Shown: piece after piece, positions 7,471-15,232 of the stretch | How the letters are laid out: every line of letters starts with the position of its first letter | Position numbering within the stretch: the stretch's first letter is position 1 | Source: a virus | Strand: one strand, 5' to 3' | IMG/VR virus record: IMGVR_UViG_3300027508_000048 | Location: 1-24,897 of that record | Length of the DNA: 24,897 nt | Translations under genes and position numbers: made by a program | Notes under the pieces: generated by a model | The model's input: only the letters and a program-made list of their open reading frames with translations | What the model was told of the DNA's origin: nothing | Database searches by the model: none

Positions 7471-8386
7471 TTATTTAAAAACTGTTCCGGCAAAAAATAA
7501 CAACAAACAAAAAACCGATTTGCTTTTTAAATTTATCAAAGGTGTAGATAAAGTCGGCGATGTTGGAAAAATTAATAATACGGATCAACTAGAAGATTCT
7601 GAAGTTGCAGTGATACAAGGCTGGGTGCATAACGATATAAGTTCTGCACATCTAAAATTAAGAAACAATATAATACACACACAAGTTTCAAGCGGAAAAC
7701 ATGTTGTGTGTGCAGATGCAAATTTATTTTTATATAACGATAAAATAAATCCCCATGGTTATTTAAGATATAGTTTTAATGGAATCTTTCCAAACACTGG
7801 TATCTATTGTGATCAAGACATTGACCCAACTCGATGGCAGCAGATTAGTAAAGATACAAGAATTGTATTAGAAGATAACAAGACACACGGATCTCATATC
7901 TTACTAATGCTTCAGCGCAACGGCGGATGGAGCATGACAGGTACAGACGTACAACAATGGGCGTTAGATACAATTAAAAAAATAAGATATAACAGTGACA
8001 GACCTATTGTAATAAGAGCTCATCCAGGAGACAAAAACGCATCAAAGTATTTGCATCCTAAATTTACCAAAATTAAAAATTTTAAAAACGTAACAATAAG
8101 TGCATTTGACAAACCATTAGAACAAGATCTAGATAATGCGTGGTGTGTTGTTAATCACAACAGCAGTGCAGTAGTTGGTCCGATAATAAAAGGTTATAAT
8201 TGTTTTTTAACTGATCCACAAAAAAGTCAGTGCAAAGAAGTTTCTAATGATGATTTTAAATATATAGAATCACCTGTTACATTTGACAGGCAACGTTGGC
8301 TTGAACGAATTAGTATGTTTCACTGGAAGTTTAGTGAATTAGAAGACGGTAGCTGCTGGCGCCATATGAGAAATTATTGCCAATAA
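7457..8386 (+). CDS. Capsule-synthesis-like glycosyltransferase, paralogue B
   Basis: The protein has 309 residues. The start is supported by GGAG at 7445-7448 inside the previous gene. The N-terminal half (VIQGWVHND, HLKLRNNIIHTQ, CADANLFLYND, YLRYSFNGIFPNTG) is a pattern I associate with hypothetical glycan proteins of marine T4-like phages. The C-terminal half carries HILLMLQRNGGWSMTG, WALDTIKKIRYNSDRPIVIRAHPGDK and WCVVNHNSSAVVGPIIKG, the nucleotide-sugar-binding layout of KpsC/KpsS-like transferases, including the R-x-HP element. It probably builds or decorates a polysaccharide together with paralogues A and C. Its last codons overlap the convergent gene by 13 bases inside a palindrome. 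Confidence 0.78.
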   Translation: MKVVSYLKTVPAKNNNKQKTDLLFKFIKGVDKVGDVGKINNTDQLEDSEVAVIQGWVHNDISSAHLKLRNNIIHTQVSSGKHVVCADANLFLYNDKINPHGYLRYSFNGIFPNTGIYCDQDIDPTRWQQISKDTRIVLEDNKTHGSHILLMLQRNGGWSMTGTDVQQWALDTIKKIRYNSDRPIVIRAHPGDKNASKYLHPKFTKIKNFKNVTISAFDKPLEQDLDNAWCVVNHNSSAVVGPIIKGYNCFLTDPQKSQCKEVSNDDFKYIESPVTFDRQRWLERISMFHWKFSELEDGSCWRHMRNYCQ

Positions 8387-8389
8387 TTT
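8371..8389. terminator. Palindromic bidirectional terminator between convergent genes
   Basis: AAATTATTG (8371-8379), C8380 and CAATAATTT (8381-8389) form a near-perfect palindrome. As RNA it folds into an 8-bp AT-rich stem with a GCC (or GGC) loop followed by a short U run on either strand. Both convergent genes end inside it, so their last codons are almost identical (Asn-Tyr-Cys-Gln-stop and Asn-Tyr-Trp-Gln-stop). Confidence 0.55.
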
Positions 8390-9198
8390 TCAGTTCTTTT
8401 TACAATTAAATCTTTAGGTTTATTACTTTTTCCGGTAGTTTTTCTGTCACCTTTTAAGTGATCAAAGTATTTTCCTAAGTCGCTATTAATCATAGGATGT
8501 CCTTCGCCGTTAACTAAATTGCCGCTTATATTATAAACTGACGAGCTTGGAAATTGTTTTTGCATTTTCTTTAAAACTTCAAAAAACACAAAACTGTCAT
8601 GCCACTCTTCCATTTTAAATATACCGTTTTCGGCATCTTCGTATACCCGTTCAAACTCTTTTAAAAATTCTTGACCTTCTGCACTCTTTAAATTGATTCC
8701 GTAAAATCCACATTCAGGCCATTTTTTGCCTCTACCCAAATAACTTAACCAACTGTTGTTAGGAGTAAACTGTTCTAGATTTTCGTTAGTTACGTGTGAA
8801 TGTACATATGTATCTGCATCTAACCAAATCAGCCAGTCACTGTTACAACGACGTGCAGCATCAAACACTGCATAAGTTTTATTTGCAAATCGTACTGCGT
8901 CCCATTTAAATTCTTTATTCCAATCTTTAGGTCTACGCACTTTAATTTCCGGTGGACACATTCCGTTGGCTTTAGGAACATTTTTCCATCGTTCTTTAAA
9001 TGCAACTAGTTTAGGAAGTTCTTTTTTCTGGTCTAGCACAAATACACGAGTGTCGTTGACTACAGGGGTGCAATCTTCTGCATACAAGAACAGTTCGATT
9101 TTTGTATCTATATTTTTACTAAAGCTATCCAAAAAACGTTGTCCATACAATTCTAGAACAGGTTTATGAAATGTCGATACTACAGAAATTTTTACCAC
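8374..9198 (-). CDS. DxD glycosyltransferase, inverted gene
   Basis: I place the start at a GTG whose first base is 9198 on the minus strand, giving 274 residues beginning MVKISVVSTF. GAGGA lies 7 bases upstream of it. The longer open frame to 9336 would run through the start of the divergent neighbour. A DxD motif is present in LIWLDADTYV (D127, D129), with SYLGR (152-156) and HLKGDRK near the C-terminus. The same three elements occur in the 248-residue protein at 13626, so the two are paralogues. It is probably a GT-A-fold transferase or a related nucleotide-sugar enzyme. It is one of only two clear minus-strand genes in the window, flanked by a palindromic terminator and a short AT-rich divergent promoter region, which suggests a one-gene cassette. 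Confidence 0.82.
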   Translation of the reverse strand: MVKISVVSTFHKPVLELYGQRFLDSFSKNIDTKIELFLYAEDCTPVVNDTRVFVLDQKKELPKLVAFKERWKNVPKANGMCPPEIKVRRPKDWNKEFKWDAVRFANKTYAVFDAARRCNSDWLIWLDADTYVHSHVTNENLEQFTPNNSWLSYLGRGKKWPECGFYGINLKSAEGQEFLKEFERVYEDAENGIFKMEEWHDSFVFFEVLKKMQKQFPSSSVYNISGNLVNGEGHPMINSDLGKYFDHLKGDRKTTGKSNKPKDLIVKRTENYWQ

Positions 9199-9238
9199 GT
9201 GCAAGTCCTCGTTAAATATATTATAGGAATATTTAACA
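9199..9238. promoter_or_regulatory. Divergent AT-rich promoter region
   Basis: Only 40 bases separate the divergent starts at 9198 (minus) and 9239 (plus). TATAAT reads on the minus strand at 9225-9220, in a suitable place for the inverted gene, and AGGA at 9225-9228 could serve as the plus-strand RBS. No clear -35 was seen on either strand. Confidence 0.35.
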
Positions 9239-10084
9239 ATGAAGTTTAGTTTATGGACACAATATGGAGCACTTAACTCGTCTCCTGTATTTGATGCATT
9301 TAGAAAAGGTGCCCAATCGTTAGGATTCACATGCACAGATAATACTACTGATAGCGATGTAGATGTTATATGGAGCGTATTGTTTCATGGCAGAATGGCT
9401 CCGAACAGAGGCATTTGGGAAAAAAACAAAATAACCGGAAAGCCAACTGTTGTGCTGGAAGTTGGTGGCATTAAGCGCGGAACAACATGGAAGATAGGGT
9501 TAAATGGAATTAATAGGAATGCTTATTTTGGGCCTAGTGGCATGGATGATCTACGCAGTCGCAAATTAGGATTAGAATTAAAACCCTGGCAGCAAGATGG
9601 TGAGTATATTTTAATTTGTGGACAGCATGATAAAAGTTTACAGTGGCAAGGCATGCCACCTATGAGCAAGTGGGTAATGGATACAATTGAACAGTTGCAA
9701 ATGCATTACAACTATCCTATTATATTTCGACCGCATCCGAGATGCAGACTTTCAGACATTGAACGTCAATACAAGAATGTTTATAGGCAAGAACCAAAGC
9801 AGATATCGGGAACATACGACGACTTCGATATGAACTTTGCTAATGTAAAATACACTGTAAGCTGGAGTAGTAATCCAGGAATACACAGTATTATCAATGG
9901 TGTACCTGCGTTTGTTAGTCCATATAGTTTAGCGTTTGATGTAGCATGTCCGCATTTGTTAATGGTAGACAATCCTCATTTGCCAGATAGGCAACAATGG
10001 TTAAATGATTACGCATATACAGAATGGACAATTGCGGAAATTTCTCAAGGTATCCCGTTGAAATACTTGACTTTAAAATTGTAA
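9239..10084 (+). CDS. Capsule-synthesis-like glycosyltransferase, paralogue C
   Basis: The protein has 281 residues. Its start follows AGGA by 10 bases. The N-terminal part contains SLWTQYGALNSSPVFDAFRKG, VIWSVLFHGRMAPN and TVVLEVGGIKRGTTWKIG. The C-terminal half repeats the layout of paralogues A and B: YILICGQHDKSLQWQG, KWVMDTIEQLQMHYNYPIIFRPHP and VSWSSNPGIHSIINGVPAFVS. The conserved RPHP and the S-x-x-x-x-G-x-P pocket are typical of KpsC/KpsS-like and other GT-B capsule enzymes. A glycosyltransferase role is likely but the donor is unknown. It is the last gene of the first glycan island; a TTGACT promoter element for the next operon lies within its final codons. Confidence 0.78.
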   Translation: MKFSLWTQYGALNSSPVFDAFRKGAQSLGFTCTDNTTDSDVDVIWSVLFHGRMAPNRGIWEKNKITGKPTVVLEVGGIKRGTTWKIGLNGINRNAYFGPSGMDDLRSRKLGLELKPWQQDGEYILICGQHDKSLQWQGMPPMSKWVMDTIEQLQMHYNYPIIFRPHPRCRLSDIERQYKNVYRQEPKQISGTYDDFDMNFANVKYTVSWSSNPGIHSIINGVPAFVSPYSLAFDVACPHLLMVDNPHLPDRQQWLNDYAYTEWTIAEISQGIPLKYLTLKL

Positions 10085-10098
10085 TATGTTATTAATAT
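10067..10098 (+). promoter_or_regulatory. Candidate promoter for the uvsW operon
   Basis: TTGACT at 10067-10072 is followed by TATTAA at 10090-10095 (17-base spacing) or TAATAT at 10093-10098 (20-base spacing). It lies directly before the gene at 10103, which has no Shine-Dalgarno. A similar TTGAC element occurs before gp32, primase and helicase. Confidence 0.45.
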
Positions 10099-10102
10099 AA
10101 CT

Positions 10103-11302
10103 ATGAAAACAATCGAAGATTTGCTAGAGTACGTAATGCACGTGGACAAAAGTGCAGCACTACCTCACTTTACTGTTAACACAGAAGATAAAGATATACT
10201 GTCTAGTATTTCTAGACAAGTGTATAGAGGTATAGCGTTAACTGATAGACAATATGCACTATGTAAAGAAAAGTTAAAAAACTATGCCGAAGAGTTCGAA
10301 CAAATCAACGTAAGTGTTGATCAAGTAGTAGAACATCTACGTTCTTCGATAAGAGAAATAAATCGTGAGCAGTATGTTAAAATCTCACTAGATAAAAAAT
10401 TTATAGAAGTAAGATTTCCATTTAGTAAAAAGAATATTGTTACAATTGAAAAAATTGCTAACAAGTTTAGATCTATTTACTCTCATGCTAAAGGCACACA
10501 TGTTCACCAGTTTAAACTAACCGAGCCAGTAGTTAAAGAAGTTGTGGAATCTTTTATTAATAAACAGTTTGTTATCGATAACGAGCTGCTAGAATATTAT
10601 AACGAAATTATGATTTGTTCAACTAACAAGTACGATTACATTCCGACTTACAAAAATCATAATTTTATTAATATTTCGGATCATGCAATTACAAGCATTG
10701 TTGATAACTTAAACAATTGTGTAACTGATTTAAAACTGTTTGACAGAAGAAAACGATTTGGGTTAGTACTTGACAACATAGAAATTCCTGATGTGTCAAA
10801 TTATAGACTTTTGCACAACGTGGTACACAGACCTTCGGCGGAAATAGCAATACCGCCTAATCAGTATAGCATAAATGATGTTGTTCTATGTTTGTCAGAT
10901 CTAGACAGATTTCCATTACTTGTATTGCTAGATGAAGTCAACTGTCTTGATCAATTGACAGTTTTTCACAATGCTGTAAAAGAAATTGTGCCTAGTGAAA
11001 ATCAAACTGTATTGTTTAGAGTTGAAGGTAATTCTTCTCAGAACGAATTCAATGAGTTTGTTAGAGAAAAAAAGTTAAACAATTGGCTCGACGACAATAC
11101 ACAGATAGTGTATATTAAAAAAGCAAAATTACCTAAGCTGTTGTTGAAAACTGCATGGCGTCCTATAACTGCGTTAGGACTAACCAGCTATCGTTCTAAT
11201 ACTACAGTAAACATATATATTAAAGATTATTGTGATCTAATTATGTATCATGACAAAGAATTAAGTTTGATGAAGGACGCATCGTACTATGGCAACTTGT
11301 AA
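10103..11302 (+). CDS. Uncharacterised 399-residue protein encoded with UvsW
   Basis: I recognise no named family. The N-terminal region (residues 1-80) is helical with a segment VYRGIALTDRQYALCKEKLKNY, a style I associate with N-terminal parts of phage DNA-processing proteins. The middle contains strand-rich segments (KFIEVRFPFSKKNIVTIEKI, GTHVHQFKL) and the C-terminal half alternates hydrophobic strands and helices (PLLVLLDEVNCLDQLTVF, TVLFRVEGNSSQNEFNEFV, TQIVYIKKAKLPKLLL), suggesting a Rossmann-like or inactive helicase-like domain. No Walker A is visible. It overlaps UvsW by 14 bases, so the two are co-translated and a role in the same recombination or replication-restart step is plausible. 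There is no Shine-Dalgarno before its start. Confidence 0.8.
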   Translation: MKTIEDLLEYVMHVDKSAALPHFTVNTEDKDILSSISRQVYRGIALTDRQYALCKEKLKNYAEEFEQINVSVDQVVEHLRSSIREINREQYVKISLDKKFIEVRFPFSKKNIVTIEKIANKFRSIYSHAKGTHVHQFKLTEPVVKEVVESFINKQFVIDNELLEYYNEIMICSTNKYDYIPTYKNHNFINISDHAITSIVDNLNNCVTDLKLFDRRKRFGLVLDNIEIPDVSNYRLLHNVVHRPSAEIAIPPNQYSINDVVLCLSDLDRFPLLVLLDEVNCLDQLTVFHNAVKEIVPSENQTVLFRVEGNSSQNEFNEFVREKKLNNWLDDNTQIVYIKKAKLPKLLLKTAWRPITALGLTSYRSNTTVNIYIKDYCDLIMYHDKELSLMKDASYYGNL

Positions 11303-12758
11303 GCTGATAATCGAAGACGAAGTAAACATCAAATTCGAAGGGCTAGATGTCGACGTAAGACGTAAACTGTCGAACGCACTTAAATTTGAGATACCTTACG
11401 CAAAGCACATGCCTCAGTATCAACTGGGTAGATGGGATGGCAAAGTTGCATTTTTTGGAATCGGCGGCACAGGATACATTAATCATCTAGATGTTATTTC
11501 TGACATTTTACAAAAGAACAACGTTCATATCACAGACATTGAAGACCGTCGTGTACCGGTACAAATAAACCTTACGCCAGTTACAGAAACTTATTGGGCT
11601 GACCAAGGCGTGCGTTGGCCAAAAGGTCATCCAGCCGAAGGCGAACTTATTATGCTTCGCGACTATCAGGTCGAAGCAATCAACAACTTTATTGCCAATC
11701 CACAAAGCCTACAACAGATTGCTACTGGTGCAGGTAAAACTATTACCACAGCAACACTAAGCCATATTAGCGAACCATATGGTCGCAGTCTTGTCATTGT
11801 ACCTAACAAGAGCTTGGTCGAACAAACCGAAGAGGATTATATTAACTGCGGACTTGACGTAGGTGTTTATTTCGGTGACAGAAAACAACTAGGAAAAACA
11901 CACACTATTTGCACTTGGCAAAGTTTAAACATTCTTGACAAGCGTCATAAGGACGGCGCGGCAGTACTAAGTCTTGCTGAGTTTTTAGAGGGTGTAAACA
12001 CCATTATTGTTGACGAAGTACACCAAGCAAAGGCAGAAGTTCTTAAAAATCTACTCACACGCAATCTTCGTAACGCTCCTATTCGCTGGGGACTAACCGG
12101 TACAGTTCCTAAAGAAAAGTTCGAGTTTGAAAGTATTCATGCAAGTCTTGGTCCAGTTATTGGACAGATTACAGCTAAGGAATTACAAGACAAAGGTGTG
12201 CTAGCAGAATGTCATGTTAATGTTGTACAACTTATTGACACTGTAGCACACAGAGGTTATCAAGATGAATTAAAGTATCTAGTCACAAACAAAGAACGAT
12301 TAGAATATATAGGCAAACTACTAAACACAGTAAAACAATCAGGCAATACTCTAATACTTGTAGATAGAATATCAGCAGGTGAAGAGCTACAAAAACTCAT
12401 ACCAAACAGTACTTTTGTCAGTGGTGCTGTTAAAGTAAAAGACAGAAAAGAAACATACGACACAATTCGCGAAGGCACAAACGAAGTAATTATTGCTACG
12501 TATGGTGTTGCTGCGGTCGGACTTAACATTCCACGCATTTTTAATCTCGTGTTGCTTGAACCTGGTAAAAGTTTTGTAAGAGTAATTCAATCAATCGGTA
12601 GAGGCGTTAGAAAGGCAAAAGACAAAGACTTCGTACAAATATGGGACTTGACATCAACGTGCAAGTATGCGAAGCGGCACCTTACCGAGCGTAAGAAATT
12701 TTACAAAGAGGCGCAGTACCCGTTTACATTAGAAAAGGTTGACTGGAATGAAAAATGA
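11289..12758 (+). CDS. uvsW: UvsW superfamily 2 DNA/RNA helicase
   Basis: The protein has 489 residues, close to T4 UvsW (about 503). An N-terminal substrate-recognition domain (residues 1-110) includes YQLGRWDGKVAFF. The helicase motifs follow in order: LRDYQ (123-127), Walker A ATGAGKT (145-151), DEVH (242-245), GLTGT (268-272), LILVDR and ATYGVAAVGLNIP in the second lobe, and motif VI QSIGRGVRK (about 434-442). UvsW unwinds R-loops and branched recombination intermediates and switches T4 from origin-dependent to recombination-dependent replication. It overlaps the genes on both sides (14 and 4 bases). Arginine codons shift from mostly CGT/CGC in the first half to more AGA in the second. 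Confidence 0.95.
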   Translation: MATCKLIIEDEVNIKFEGLDVDVRRKLSNALKFEIPYAKHMPQYQLGRWDGKVAFFGIGGTGYINHLDVISDILQKNNVHITDIEDRRVPVQINLTPVTETYWADQGVRWPKGHPAEGELIMLRDYQVEAINNFIANPQSLQQIATGAGKTITTATLSHISEPYGRSLVIVPNKSLVEQTEEDYINCGLDVGVYFGDRKQLGKTHTICTWQSLNILDKRHKDGAAVLSLAEFLEGVNTIIVDEVHQAKAEVLKNLLTRNLRNAPIRWGLTGTVPKEKFEFESIHASLGPVIGQITAKELQDKGVLAECHVNVVQLIDTVAHRGYQDELKYLVTNKERLEYIGKLLNTVKQSGNTLILVDRISAGEELQKLIPNSTFVSGAVKVKDRKETYDTIREGTNEVIIATYGVAAVGLNIPRIFNLVLLEPGKSFVRVIQSIGRGVRKAKDKDFVQIWDLTSTCKYAKRHLTERKKFYKEAQYPFTLEKVDWNEK

Positions 12759-13261
12759 AAATATTAACACTAGAAAATAATTCTTACTCTCTAAATTCTT
12801 TACCTGATAGCGTAGAAGAACCTGTTAGATTTGCTGTATTAGATAATAGTAATCCGGTAGATCCTGATTTCTTTTTTAATCCTTTAATTTTTTTAGAATC
12901 TTTTAATAGCCCGGCAATTGTTTTATCAATTAACAACCGAGAGATTACAATGCCTTTAGACTGGTGCATTGCTGTAGGATGCAGCGATGCTGGCAGCGAT
13001 CTAGAAGTACTACCACTTACAAGTTTAAACGATCGTGGGTTTGAAGCATTTCTTTTTAATCCGCTAACAGGATCGTTACCAAAATTTAGCACAATAGAAA
13101 TTATAAATTTTTACAACGATGTTAAATGGTATTTTCCTAAGATGCGCAACGGACAGTTACTTGCTGTACCGTTAGAAGACAAACACAATCCGCTATGTGC
13201 ATATTTTGTAAAAGATATAAACAGACAAAGCGAAATTATAGATTTTGGTAAATTATTATAA
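12755..13261 (+). CDS. Conserved T4-like phage protein downstream of uvsW
   Basis: The protein has 168 residues. Its ATG overlaps the uvsW TGA (ATGA at 12755-12758). It is strand-rich with no membrane segment. Notable segments are FAVLDNSNPVDPDFFFNPLIF, EAFLFNPLTG, STIEIINFYNDVKWYFPKMRNGQLLAVPLED and CAYFVKDINRQSE. I recall this pattern from hypothetical proteins of marine T4-like phages but know of no function. It is followed by AAGGAG and the cupin gene, so it marks the boundary between the UvsW operon and the second glycan island. Confidence 0.8.
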   Translation: MKILTLENNSYSLNSLPDSVEEPVRFAVLDNSNPVDPDFFFNPLIFLESFNSPAIVLSINNREITMPLDWCIAVGCSDAGSDLEVLPLTSLNDRGFEAFLFNPLTGSLPKFSTIEIINFYNDVKWYFPKMRNGQLLAVPLEDKHNPLCAYFVKDINRQSEIIDFGKLL

Positions 13262-13272
13262 GGAGAAAAACA

Positions 13273-13629
13273 ATGTCAATAAGAGCAGGAAAAGTTTGGG
13301 GTACTACAGATTTTATTTTTGGAAACGGTGCATTAGAGTTTCATCGCATTGCATTTAATGCAGGATACAAATGCAGCGAGCACTATCACAAGTACAAATG
13401 GAACGGATTTTATGTAGAACACGGAAAGATGTTAATTCGTGTTTGGCAAGATGAGGATCAAAACGGATTAGTTGACGAAACAATTCTTCACGGTGGACAA
13501 TTTGCAATGGTCAAGCCAGGCAAGGTACATCAGTTTGAAGGACTTGAAGATGGCGTAGCATTTGAACTTTACTGGGCTGAATTTAATCATGACGATATCG
13601 TTAGAAGGTCAATTGGTAGTAAGACATGA
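13273..13629 (+). CDS. Small cupin, sugar-isomerase-like
   Basis: The protein has 118 residues with a strong RBS, AAGGAG, at 13260-13265. It is a single-domain cupin: metal ligands H37 and H39 in SEHYHKYKWNGFYVEHGK, and H86 in VKPGKVHQFEG, with the usual Gly-rich turns. It resembles small D-lyxose/mannose-6-phosphate isomerase-like or dTDP-sugar-modifying cupins. Placed directly before a glycosyltransferase (ATGA overlap at 13626-13629) and an epimerase, a role in making a nucleotide-sugar is likely, but the substrate is not visible from the sequence. Confidence 0.8.
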   Translation: MSIRAGKVWGTTDFIFGNGALEFHRIAFNAGYKCSEHYHKYKWNGFYVEHGKMLIRVWQDEDQNGLVDETILHGGQFAMVKPGKVHQFEGLEDGVAFELYWAEFNHDDIVRRSIGSKT

Positions 13630-14372
13630 GTACAACACTAATAACAACCTTTAGCGATACTGGTTACAATACATATGCAAAATATTTTTTAGATAGTTTA
13701 GTAGAACACATTGACGACAATGTTAAAGTTGTAATTTATACTGATAGTCCTAAATTTGAACCAAACGGAAACTGGTTCAACTTAAATCTTGCAGAACATG
13801 CACCGGGTCTTTTAGAATTTAAAAAACGTAATAGTCATCGTGTTGTTCCTGAAGGTACAAAAGGTTTTCTAAAAGACGCAATAAGATTCAGTCATAAAAG
13901 TTACTGCATAGTACATGCTGCTAGAAACTGTACAACGGATCAATTGATTTGGTTAGATGCTGACACTGAAATTATCAAACCGTTAACAGAAAAATACTTG
14001 CGCAGTCATTTACCAGCAGGTAAGTTTGTAAGCTATCTAGGACGCCCTGACAGATACACCGAAACAGGATGGTTAAGTTTTGATATGACAAACCCTTATC
14101 AAAAAGAGTTTTTTGATTTGTGGGAGTGGTATTACAGCACAGACGAAATCTATAATCTGTCAGCACAATTAGACTGTCATGTGTTTGATGCTTGTCGAGA
14201 AAAATTAGAAGCTGAAGGAAAAATAGTAGGCGAAAACATAAGTCCTAAAGATCTAAACAAAGCACACTTTGATACAAGATTTGCTGGATACATGTGCCAC
14301 TACAAAGGCGACAGAAAAGAAAACAGAAATCAGTTTTTTGCAAAAGCATTGGCAAGGAAAACTAAAAAATGA
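13626..14372 (+). CDS. DxD glycosyltransferase, paralogue of the inverted gene
   Basis: The protein has 248 residues. A DxD motif lies in LIWLDADTEI (D111, D113), with SYLGR (136-140), GWLSFDM and a C-terminal HYKGDRK. These three blocks are shared in order with the minus-strand gene ending at 8374. The N-terminus (TTLITTFSDTGYNTYAKYFLDSL) suits a GT-A Rossmann-like domain. It probably transfers a sugar onto the glycan made by this island. It is coupled by ATGA overlaps to the cupin before it and to the epimerase after it. Confidence 0.85.
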   Translation: MSTTLITTFSDTGYNTYAKYFLDSLVEHIDDNVKVVIYTDSPKFEPNGNWFNLNLAEHAPGLLEFKKRNSHRVVPEGTKGFLKDAIRFSHKSYCIVHAARNCTTDQLIWLDADTEIIKPLTEKYLRSHLPAGKFVSYLGRPDRYTETGWLSFDMTNPYQKEFFDLWEWYYSTDEIYNLSAQLDCHVFDACREKLEAEGKIVGENISPKDLNKAHFDTRFAGYMCHYKGDRKENRNQFFAKALARKTKK

Positions 14373-15232
14373 AAATCGTGCTAACTGGACACAACGGATT
14401 CATTGGCAGTCATTATTTAGAATATGCAAACAATGATCCTGACGTTTCGGTTATAAAAACGTTTGATAAGCGGTCTGGTGAAGATTTATGCAACCCTAGG
14501 GTTGCATACAACAGTCCTGATTGTGACGTACTAATACACATGGCTGCAACAAACGGAACACGATTGTTTTATGAACAACCTACAGAGGTTGCAACAAATA
14601 ATACTCTACCGACATTTAATCTAGTACATAGATACCAGAACACAGATACTAAAATTGTGTTTACAAGCACTTGTGAAATTTTTAATGGAACAATAGATGC
14701 CGGTTACTATCCAGTTCCTACTGACGAGCAAGTGCCTGTTATGTTTAATGACATTACAAATCCACGATGGAGTTATAGCATTCCAAAAGCACTAGGAGAA
14801 AACTTGATTGCCAACTGCGGTGCACCGTGGTTGATCATACGGTATTTTAACATATATGGACCGAGACAGCACGATCATTTTATCAGTGAGTTTGTAGATA
14901 GAGTCAAGAATGGCGAGTATTACATCAAAGGCGATGATACTAGAAGTTTTTGTTATATTGATGACGCAATTACTATGACACATAATCTTATAAAAAATCA
15001 TAGTGGACACATTGTCAACGTTGGCAGACAAGAAGAAATAAAAATAAGTACAGTAGCAAAAGTTATTATGAAGTTAATGGATGTTGATCCTACCCGACTT
15101 GAAATAATGGATGCACCCAAAGGCAGTGCAAAACGTAGATGTCCTGACACTACACTAGTAAAACAATTAACAGGATTCAACAATTATACTCCTTTGGAAA
15201 TTGGTTTAAAGAAAACAATAGAAAGTTTATAA
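14369..15232 (+). CDS. NAD-dependent nucleotide-sugar epimerase/dehydratase
   Basis: The protein has 287 residues and is an extended short-chain dehydrogenase. The NAD-binding motif is GHNGFIG (7-13). The catalytic set is S100/T101 in VFTSTCEIFNG and Y136xxxK140 in WSYSIPKALGE. Substrate-domain signatures are IRYFNIYGPRQ, DTRSFCYIDDAI and RRCPDTTLVKQLTGF. The closest resemblance is to UDP-glucose 4-epimerase and UDP-glucuronate decarboxylase. The next gene encodes a UDP-glucose 6-dehydrogenase, so the pair could convert UDP-glucose to UDP-glucuronate and on to UDP-xylose or an epimer. The exact product cannot be decided from motifs alone. Its stop overlaps the next start (TAATG). Confidence 0.88.
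   Translation: MKIVLTGHNGFIGSHYLEYANNDPDVSVIKTFDKRSGEDLCNPRVAYNSPDCDVLIHMAATNGTRLFYEQPTEVATNNTLPTFNLVHRYQNTDTKIVFTSTCEIFNGTIDAGYYPVPTDEQVPVMFNDITNPRWSYSIPKALGENLIANCGAPWLIIRYFNIYGPRQHDHFISEFVDRVKNGEYYIKGDDTRSFCYIDDAITMTHNLIKNHSGHIVNVGRQEEIKISTVAKVIMKLMDVDPTRLEIMDAPKGSAKRRCPDTTLVKQLTGFNNYTPLEIGLKKTIESL

Noticed and set aside
9199-9336. N-terminal extension of the inverted glycosyltransferase to 9336
   Set aside because: It would overlap the start of the divergent gene by about 100 bases; the GTG at 9198 has a GAGGA at correct spacing and gives a typical enzyme N-terminus.
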